From: Longimicrobiales bacterium
Lineage (GTDB): Bacteria > Gemmatimonadota > Gemmatimonadetes > Longimicrobiales > Gaopeijiaceae
Assembly: GCA_028278645.1 (NCBI GenBank)
Contig: JANQDZ010000006.1
Span: 1 to 64,000 of the forward strand
Reading direction: 5' to 3'
DNA length: 64,000 bases
Within the stretch, counting starts at the first letter, position 1, and each line of letters starts with the position of its first letter. The notes below the pieces were generated by a model. The model saw nothing but the letters and a program-made list of their open reading frames with translations, was not told the origin of the DNA and did no database searches. Below are positions 58,500 to 64,000 of the stretch, one piece after another. A program made the position numbers and the translations under genes.

Positions 58500-59440
58500 C
58501 AGGAATCTACCTCAACGTTCTGGTCGGCCGTGAACTCCTTGGCCGTCCCCTGGACCAAGCCTCGACCCAAGCCCAGCATGGCACGGGATGAGTCGTCATC
58601 GGGACGGTGCTTTGCGAATTTCACCAGGTCGCAACCTTCAAGGAACCGGCCAAAGCCATCCAGGATCGGTGCCTCCAACCCCTCCATCTTCAGGTCCGGC
58701 ATGATGTCGGCTGTGGTCATCTCCAGGGCTGATACCTGGAACCTCCTCTCTATGTACGTACGGAAAATCTCAGAGGCTCTGATGTGGTAGTCCTTCACCT
58801 TCCCCTGCTCCAGCAGGGGCGATCTCTCCAGGCGGTCGAACCCTTCCAGGGCTACTTCGTGGGGCGGGCGCCATGGGGCGGCGGGTCCGGTGCCCCTGAA
58901 TTCCGTGTGCTCCCTTCGGAATCGTTTATAGAGGTGCCTCGCCAGGAGGATTCCCAGGACCACGGCCAGGAGCAGGAGGAGGAAGGGGGCCACGTTCACG
59001 GGAATACCTAAAGGCCCCTTGATCTCCCTGATGCCCCCGCCTTCGTCCAATCCCACGCTCAGGACCTGGATTCCGTACCGGTCGGTAGGCAGGGTAACGT
59101 CTTCGCCCGCCGAGTGTCTGACCTGGATGTCAAAGCTGGGGACCTCCAGTTCACCGAGCTCGAAAGCAGCCAAGACAAGAGCCAGGGAAGACCGAGTCCG
59201 CTCCCCTTGGGAGAGGGGTGGGGCGATTTGGGCGTCCAGCACCTCGAAAGGGGCCAGGTTCAGGGAGTCGGGCCATAGCACCTGAGCTCCGGGGAGGTGG
59301 TCCACGGAAACGGTGAGTGTGATCCGATCTCCCACGGAAACCACGGACGTATCCACGGACATGTGGAGGCGGGGTACCTGGGCACCGAGAGGGGCCGCGG
59401 CCAAGAGAAGGCCAGCAATAAACCCAGCCATCACTCTCAT
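58499..59440 (-). CDS. BatD-like/DUF4381-type membrane protein between DUF58 and batA
   Basis: 313 residues: signal peptide (AGFIAGLLLAAAPLGAQ), a short beta-rich periplasmic part (VVSVGDRITLTVSVDHLPG, FELGELEVPSFDIQVRHSAG), one membrane helix (VNVAPFLLLLLAVVLGILLA) and a cytoplasmic helical domain (GKVKDYHIRASEIFRTYIER, RFQVSALEMTTADIMPDL). The same slot holds related proteins in many Bat clusters. Overlaps the DUF58 gene by four bases and batA by one. Confidence 0.82.
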   Translation of the reverse strand: MRVMAGFIAGLLLAAAPLGAQVPRLHMSVDTSVVSVGDRITLTVSVDHLPGAQVLWPDSLNLAPFEVLDAQIAPPLSQGERTRSSLALVLAAFELGELEVPSFDIQVRHSAGEDVTLPTDRYGIQVLSVGLDEGGGIREIKGPLGIPVNVAPFLLLLLAVVLGILLARHLYKRFRREHTEFRGTGPAAPWRPPHEVALEGFDRLERSPLLEQGKVKDYHIRASEIFRTYIERRFQVSALEMTTADIMPDLKMEGLEAPILDGFGRFLEGCDLVKFAKHRPDDDSSRAMLGLGRGLVQGTAKEFTADQNVEVDS

Positions 59441-60315
59441 CGGAACCGACGCATCCGTTTCTGGAAGAACCGCATGAGGGGTTCCACGTAGGGGCTCCCG
59501 GTCTCGATATCGATGACGTCCACCTGGGATCGGACAAACTCCCGATCCAACTCCTCCTGAGCCCTCCTGGCCGACCCGCGGAAGGCTTCGAGGAAGGCTT
59601 CGTTGGAGGTGTTCACCACCAACCGCTCTCCGGTCTCGGGATCCTCCATCTCCAGGAAACCCACGGGCGGAAGGTCCACCTCGCGGGCGTCCCTCATGCG
59701 AACGGCGATCAGGTCGTGGCGTTTCCCTGCGACCGAGAGGGGTCGGAAGAAGTCCTTGCCCATGAAGTCGGAAACGAGAAACACAACTGCACGGCGGGAG
59801 ATGACGCGAGAGAGGTACTCCAGGGCCCCGGAGATGTCGGTGCCCCGGCCTTGGGGTCGGTGATAGAGAAGCTCCCTGAGGACCCGAAGGACGTGCCGTC
59901 GCCCCTTACGCGGTGGGACGAACTTTTCGATCCTGTCGCTGAAGAGGATCAGGCCGATCTTGTCGTTGTTCTTGATGGCGCTGAAAGCCAACACGGCGCT
60001 TAGCTCCACCGCCAACTCACCCTTGAAACGTTCTTTCGTCCCGAAGTTCCCGGATGCGCTCACGTCCACCATGAGCATGACCGTCAGCTCGCGCTCTTCT
60101 TCGAATACCTTCACGAATGGGGATCCGGTCCGGGCCGTTACGTTCCAATCGATATTCCGGATGTCGTCCCCGTACTGGTATTCCCTCACCTCGGAGAAGG
60201 TCATGCCTCGGCCCTTGAAGACCGAATGGTATTCACCCGAGAAAACCTCGTTGACCAGTCCCCTGGTCGAGATCTCGATGAACCGAACCTTCTTGAGGAT
60301 CTCCCGCGGAACCAT
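59437..60315 (-). CDS. DUF58-family protein of the Bat operon
   Basis: 292 residues. The characteristic start (RFIEISTRGLVNEVFSGEYH, SVFKGRGMTFSEVREYQYGD, DIRNIDWNVTARTGSPFVKV) is followed by a VWA-like half (LTVMLMVDVSASGNFGTKE, RGTDISGALEYLSRVISRRA, VVFLVSDFMG). DUF58 proteins accompany MoxR ATPases almost everywhere and are thought to be their adaptors or substrates. 12 bases after moxR; stop overlaps the next gene. Confidence 0.93.
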   Translation of the reverse strand: MVPREILKKVRFIEISTRGLVNEVFSGEYHSVFKGRGMTFSEVREYQYGDDIRNIDWNVTARTGSPFVKVFEEERELTVMLMVDVSASGNFGTKERFKGELAVELSAVLAFSAIKNNDKIGLILFSDRIEKFVPPRKGRRHVLRVLRELLYHRPQGRGTDISGALEYLSRVISRRAVVFLVSDFMGKDFFRPLSVAGKRHDLIAVRMRDAREVDLPPVGFLEMEDPETGERLVVNTSNEAFLEAFRGSARRAQEELDREFVRSQVDVIDIETGSPYVEPLMRFFQKRMRRFR

Positions 60316-60327
60316 CCGAACGCCCCT

Positions 60328-61317
60328 CTACGGCACTTCTACGCTGTTGAGAATCTGCCCGACCACGTCCTCCGAGGTGACCTCTTCCGCTTCGGCCTCA
60401 TAGGTCAGGAGCACACGGTGGCGTAGGACATTCATGGTCATGGCCCGGACATCGTCCGGAGTCACGTACCCGCGACGCCGGAGGAAAGCGTGGGACCGGG
60501 CGGTTTTGGCCAGGTAGATCGAAGCCCGTGGGGATGCCCCGTATGCGATGAGGCCCTGGAGATCGTCGATGCCGTATGCTCCTGGGTCACGTGTGGCCAA
60601 CACGAGATCGACGATGTACTGCTCCACCTGTTGATCCAGGTAGATCATTTCGACGGCTTTCCGTGCGCCGAGGACCTCGTCGGCCTTCACGACGGGCTCC
60701 ACATCAACTTCTGGCCCTGTGGCCATCCGCCGCATGATTTGGAGTTCCTCGTTCCGGTCGGGATACCCTACCGAGAGTTTCAACATGAAGCGGTCGACCT
60801 GAGCCTCAGGTAGAGGGTAGGTGCCTTCTTGCTCGATGGGATTCTGAGTCGCCAGGACCAGGAACGGAGTATCGAGAGAGAAGGTGTTTTCACCGATGGT
60901 GACAGTTCTCTCCTGCATGGCTTCCAGAAGGGCCGACTGAACCTTCGCCGGAGACCGGTTTATCTCGTCGGCCAGGATGATGTTGGCGAATATCGGGCCC
61001 TTCCGGGTTTTGAACTCCTGGTCTTTGGGATCATAGACCAGGGTGCCGATGAGATCTGCGGGAAGGAGATCCGGAGTGAATTGGAGTCTTCTGAACGTCG
61101 TGTCCACAGCCCTAGCTAACGTCCTGACCGTCATGGTTTTGGCCAGCCCCGGTACCCCCTCCATGAGCACATGGCCGTCGGAGAGGAGGCCGATGAGGAG
61201 TCCCTCGACCATGGATTCCTGGCCCACGATCACTCGTCCGACCTCCTCCCGGAGGCGGGGCAGGAAAGCGCTCTCTCGTTGGATCTTTTCCTGAATGACT
61301 TCGATATCCCGGTTCAT
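60328..61317 (-). CDS. moxR: MoxR-family AAA+ ATPase
   Basis: 329 residues, first gene of the Bat operon. Walker A in LMEGVPGLAKTM, Walker B in PIFANIILADEINRSPAKVQ, sensor 1 ATQNPIEQEGTYPLPEAQVD and the lid (ASIYLAKTARSHAFLRRRGY, VTPDDVRAMTMNVLRHRVLL) are complete. The Walker A has Ala in place of the usual Gly before Lys-Thr. MoxR ATPases act as chaperones that mature or remodel partner proteins, here probably the VWA proteins encoded behind it. It is divergent from the M14 gene. Confidence 0.93.
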   Translation of the reverse strand: MNRDIEVIQEKIQRESAFLPRLREEVGRVIVGQESMVEGLLIGLLSDGHVLMEGVPGLAKTMTVRTLARAVDTTFRRLQFTPDLLPADLIGTLVYDPKDQEFKTRKGPIFANIILADEINRSPAKVQSALLEAMQERTVTIGENTFSLDTPFLVLATQNPIEQEGTYPLPEAQVDRFMLKLSVGYPDRNEELQIMRRMATGPEVDVEPVVKADEVLGARKAVEMIYLDQQVEQYIVDLVLATRDPGAYGIDDLQGLIAYGASPRASIYLAKTARSHAFLRRRGYVTPDDVRAMTMNVLRHRVLLTYEAEAEEVTSEDVVGQILNSVEVP

Positions 61318-61451
61318 CGTTCCACTTGGATTCGAAAGGAGGTTTTTGCCCGCACGTATAGACTGGCGGGACTAGTCCAGAAGAAAAATATTCGACCATA
61401 TCTTGAGATGACTAGCCCCCTCCCAGCGTTGCCTGGGAAATGGGAGTCAAA
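61318..61451. promoter_or_regulatory. divergent promoter region of the Bat operon and the M14 gene
   Basis: 134 bases. It contains the perfect palindrome GGACTAGTCC at 61369-61378, nested inside CTGG ... CCAG, followed by an AT-rich patch (AAAAATATTCGACCATATC). The palindrome could be an operator for the 8-gene operon. No sure -35/-10 pair is claimed. Confidence 0.35.
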
Positions 61452-62765
61452 ATGGCCAGAATCAAGGCGTTTAAGCAGGTAGTTTTTGTTGCCCTCGGCG
61501 CAACCATTGTTTTGACCGGGTGTGACTCCTCCACTGGGCCCGAAAAAGATGACAACGTGCCTGACATATCGCTCTCCGTGGACTTCGAAGGCGCTTCCCT
61601 GGAAAGCTGGACCCGACCGACCCCCTTCAGCTTCAACCTCACCATCCGGGACGACACCAACTCCACCTTCGCCCGTTGGTATTCCTACCGCGTGAAGGGT
61701 GGACAGGGCCATGAGCTGACCTTCCACATCACCAATGCCTCACAGGTTTCGGTTCCCAGCGCCTGGTCCTTCAACCAGCCCTCGGTCAGCTCCGATGGCG
61801 GTGCGACCTGGGGGAGGATTGCCGCCGCCACGTACGAAGGTGGGGTTTTCACGTTCGTCCACACGCCCACATCCAACGACGAGTGGATCGCACTGAACCC
61901 GGTCTACAACTTCTCCAGGTGGACCGATTTCGCCAGCCAGATCGAATCCCATCCCATGGTGGACTCCCTAGTCGTTCTAGCTCAAACCCTGCAGGGACGG
62001 CCGTTCCACCTGGTAAAGATCACCGATCCGTCTTTCCCTGACAGTGAGAAGGGAGCGGTATGGGGTACCGCCAGGCAGCATCCTGCGGAGGTGGCAGGTT
62101 CCTGGATGGCCGAGGGATTGATCACCTGGTTACTCGGAGACGACTCCCAGGCGGTTGAGCTTCGAAAACGGGCGGTCTTCTACCTCATGCCGTTCATGAA
62201 TCCGGATGGCGTAGCGTTGGGGAACTACCGTGTCAACTCGGTAGGCGCAAACCTGAATCGGGAGTGGACCAATCGTAACCCGGCCACGGCCCCGACGATT
62301 GCGGCGGCTGCGGATGCAATCGAGGCCTATGTGGCCTCAGGGAGGCCCTTCGAGTTTTTTGTGGACTTCCACGCCTACTCGTCTCTTCGGAAGAACTTCT
62401 TTTTCTACAGCGGGAGGGATCGGGCCCCGGAAGGGGAGGTCCAGGAGATCGAGGCCCTCATGGACCTCTTTCAAGCGACCAACGGGGATTTCACCAGGTC
62501 CGGATCAACCCCCTCCGGCGACGACACCCGCCTCGCCCGCGGGTGGGCGTTCGAGAACTTCGGCGTCCAGTCGGTGACGTTCGAGGCCTCCTACCAGGAC
62601 GTGACATACGGTCCCAGCGCTTACGAATACATGACCCCGGATCGCTATATGGCCCTGGGGGAGGGATTGGGGAGGAGCCTGGCGGAATTGTTGTTCGGCG
62701 TGGGCGGCGGTTCTCCGGGCTTGGAGGCTTCTGCCCATGGTGATTACTATTCAAAGGTCGAGTGA
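61452..62765 (+). CDS. secreted M14-family zinc carboxypeptidase, lipoprotein
   Basis: 437 residues from the ATG at 61452 (GGGAG five bases before; an ATG at 61440 is four codons out). Lipobox VLTGC. An N-terminal beta-sandwich (about 35-150, LSVDFEGASLESWTRPTPFS) precedes the peptidase, as in AGBL/CCP-type M14 proteins. Zinc ligands and catalysis: RQHPAEVAGSW (His210, Glu213), VDFHAYSS (His307), the NPDG and GANLNREW substrate-binding blocks, and SVTFEASYQ with the general base Glu378. Extracellular trimming of peptides is expected. Confidence 0.9.
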   Translation: MARIKAFKQVVFVALGATIVLTGCDSSTGPEKDDNVPDISLSVDFEGASLESWTRPTPFSFNLTIRDDTNSTFARWYSYRVKGGQGHELTFHITNASQVSVPSAWSFNQPSVSSDGGATWGRIAAATYEGGVFTFVHTPTSNDEWIALNPVYNFSRWTDFASQIESHPMVDSLVVLAQTLQGRPFHLVKITDPSFPDSEKGAVWGTARQHPAEVAGSWMAEGLITWLLGDDSQAVELRKRAVFYLMPFMNPDGVALGNYRVNSVGANLNREWTNRNPATAPTIAAAADAIEAYVASGRPFEFFVDFHAYSSLRKNFFFYSGRDRAPEGEVQEIEALMDLFQATNGDFTRSGSTPSGDDTRLARGWAFENFGVQSVTFEASYQDVTYGPSAYEYMTPDRYMALGEGLGRSLAELLFGVGGGSPGLEASAHGDYYSKVE

Positions 62766-62852
62766 AACCGGAATGCTCGAGCTTACGTAGAGGCTCTTGC
62801 GGTCGGACCTCGATGTTTGAGGTCAAAAAAAACCCGACTCTGGGAAGTACTG

Positions 62853-63074
62853 ATGAAATTTGCGGCCGGAGTGACAGTCACAGGCGTCTTGAGTCTCCTG
62901 CTCCTGGAGGCCCTCAAGGTTGTGTTGGTGCCGGTGTCGGCGTGGCTCTTGGGCTTCCTCGTCATCGTGGTGAAGGTAGTTCTGATCGTTCTGGTGTTGG
63001 TGGTGGTGGCCGCTGTCATCGGTGGTGGGGTGTGGATCTACAAGCGTGGACAGAAATCCTCGGTCGAGGCTTGA
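62853..63074 (+). CDS. small two-helix membrane protein
   Basis: 73 residues from the ATG at 62853 (GGGAAG upstream). Helices at about 6-20 (TVTGVLSLLLLEALKVVLVP) and 27-55 (LLGFLVIVVKVVLIVLVLVV), then a basic tail (WIYKRGQKSSVEA). No domain recognised; an assembly or subunit role is possible. Confidence 0.65.
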   Translation: MKFAAGVTVTGVLSLLLLEALKVVLVPVSAWLLGFLVIVVKVVLIVLVLVVVAAVIGGGVWIYKRGQKSSVEA

Positions 63075-63150
63075 AGATCCGAGGCGTATAAGCGGTTCGA
63101 AGGACGGTGGTAAGAAGGAGCTCCTCCCCTAGCAGTTGCCCCACTGGATC

Positions 63151-64000
63151 CTATCGATGTAACTCTACAACATCTCCCTCTTCCAGCACGTGGTGCTCGT
63201 GTACGGACTGCCCGTCGAACGCGCTGGGTCCCCACACTCGGGCGAACTTGATCTCCTGGGCGATTTCTTTGTGGATGGCCCGGGCGAGGTCCTCCACCGT
63301 GCTCCCCCGGGGGAGGGTGAATGGACGAGTCAGGTCGGGGTCCTTTCGGGGTTCTTTTGAATAGACCCGCATGATGTCCAGGGCTTCAAACGTCACTTTG
63401 CCCAACACCTCGATAGATTCGTCCGTGGTCGTGGAGAGGGTGACCCGAGGCCACGGGAGCTCGATGAGCTCCTCCAGAGCCTCCAGGTCTCCGTCCGCCC
63501 CGGGGAGGTCCATCCCTGTGATCACCAAGATGGTCTTTTTGTAGGTCCATCCCGGGCGAGGTGCTTCAGGCGCATCCGTACCCGCGGGGTACAGCCCGAT
63601 GGCCTTTCCGCCCAATAGTTCCTCCACCAACTCCAGGCCCTGGAGGGGGGCTTTGATCGACACCACCAGCCAGACCAGATCCGCCGCACGGGTCAGGTCG
63701 TACACCCAAGGCTCCACGTGCTCGTGGCAGAGGGGTGGGAGATCCACCAGCTGGAAGCCCACGTCCTCGTAGGGCATCATGCCGGGGGTGGCCTTGAGGG
63801 TGGTCATGGGGTAGGCGGCGACATCCGGCTTGGCGTGGGTGAACTGGGCGACGAGGCTGGACTTACCGGAGTTGGGGGCCCCTACGAGAGCAACCTGGCC
63901 AGCTCCTTCTTTAGGAATCTTGTGGCTAAGGCCCTTCGCGACGCTCTTCTTCTTGGGCTCTTGCCGGAGCTTGGAAAGGCGGGACCGAAGGTCGGCCTGG
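63151..64000 (-). CDS. Obg/DRG-type GTPase with TGS domain (5' end cut by window edge)
   Basis: At least 282 residues; the frame runs open to the last base. Beyond the internal ATG at 63807 the sequence continues with QVALVGAPNSGKSSLVAQFT (P-loop) and a basic stretch (KLRQEPKKKSVAKGLSHKIP), so the start lies outside. Switch region YPMTTLKATPGMMPYEDVGF, DLPPL in place of the usual DxPGL/I of the G3 motif, and a TGS domain at the end (RPFTLPRGSTVEDLARAIHK, VLEEGDVVELHR). DRG-like GTPases bind ribosomes or translation partners. Confidence 0.88.
   Translation of the reverse strand, partial: QADLRSRLSKLRQEPKKKSVAKGLSHKIPKEGAGQVALVGAPNSGKSSLVAQFTHAKPDVAAYPMTTLKATPGMMPYEDVGFQLVDLPPLCHEHVEPWVYDLTRAADLVWLVVSIKAPLQGLELVEELLGGKAIGLYPAGTDAPEAPRPGWTYKKTILVITGMDLPGADGDLEALEELIELPWPRVTLSTTTDESIEVLGKVTFEALDIMRVYSKEPRKDPDLTRPFTLPRGSTVEDLARAIHKEIAQEIKFARVWGPSAFDGQSVHEHHVLEEGDVVELHR

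Noticed and set aside
57351-58790. Open plus-strand frame of 479 codons opposite batA and batB
   Set aside because: Both opposite genes carry full VWA domains; the frame is Arg/Gly/His-rich noise.
48541-61425. Exact 16-base repeat ACTAGCCCCCTCCCAG at 48541 and 61410
   Set aside because: One such match is about what chance gives in 64 kb of GC-rich DNA; flanks share nothing further.
1-64000. CRISPR arrays, rRNA and tRNA genes
   Set aside because: No regularly spaced direct repeats, and no stretch with tRNA arms or conserved rRNA strings was seen by eye. A tRNA search program could still find a missed one.

Overview
The window comes from a GC-rich Gram-negative bacterium, most likely a member of the Gemmatimonadota. 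This is an inference from gene content: an acidobacterial-type duplicated permease (ADOP), a membrane-anchored BTAD/TPR regulator, stand-alone carboxypeptidase-regulatory plus TonB-plug proteins, a DUF6941-like protein, many short lipoproteins and small outer-membrane barrels, and a complete MoxR/Bat cluster. I saw no rRNA or tRNA gene and no CRISPR array.

The left third (about 2.1-21.6 kb) is accessory. It holds secreted and membrane proteins, three paralogous plug proteins, a secreted S1 serine protease followed by a barrel protein, a TonB-family protein and several orphan lipoproteins. It also has many broken genes: a lipoprotein that keeps only the two ends of a sulfatase-modifying-factor domain (2.1 kb), a frameshifted membrane protein (8.2-9.1 kb), a frameshifted phage- or plasmid-type replication protein (11.7-12.6 kb) with small companions up to 14.05 kb, a coiled-coil membrane protein with an amber codon and a frameshift (18.9-19.3 kb), and an XRE regulator without its first helices (21.1-21.6 kb).

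From 21.7 kb the window looks like ordinary chromosome: 6-phosphofructokinase, a metallo-hydrolase, a SpoIIE-fold protein without its metal ligands, a MIP18-type Fe-S factor, an aromatic amino-acid decarboxylase, a CPBP protease, a MOSC protein, an ECF sigma / zinc anti-sigma pair behind a TPR gene, gyrA, a secreted M28 peptidase divergent from a TolB-like propeller, a BTAD regulator, a NUDIX CoA pyrophosphatase, queE, proline dehydrogenase, an MDR oxidoreductase, a MazG-like enzyme, an ATP/ADP-antiporter-like carrier, a class-V aminotransferase, a glycosyltransferase and queG. queE and queG both serve queuosine synthesis but lie in separate transcription units.

The right end (53.0-61.3 kb, minus strand) is a tightly overlapping moxR-DUF58-batD-like-batA-batB-batC-batD-batE operon, followed by a secreted M14 carboxypeptidase, a small membrane protein and the C-terminal part of a DRG/Obg-type GTPase cut by the window edge.

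The most unusual non-coding signal is a pair of palindromic elements, at 30646-30920 (275 bp, several nested stems) and 45460-45539 (80 bp). They share the same inner core on both arms, but their outer arms differ from each other while staying self-complementary within each copy. That pattern suggests a mobile palindrome or a structured RNA family.
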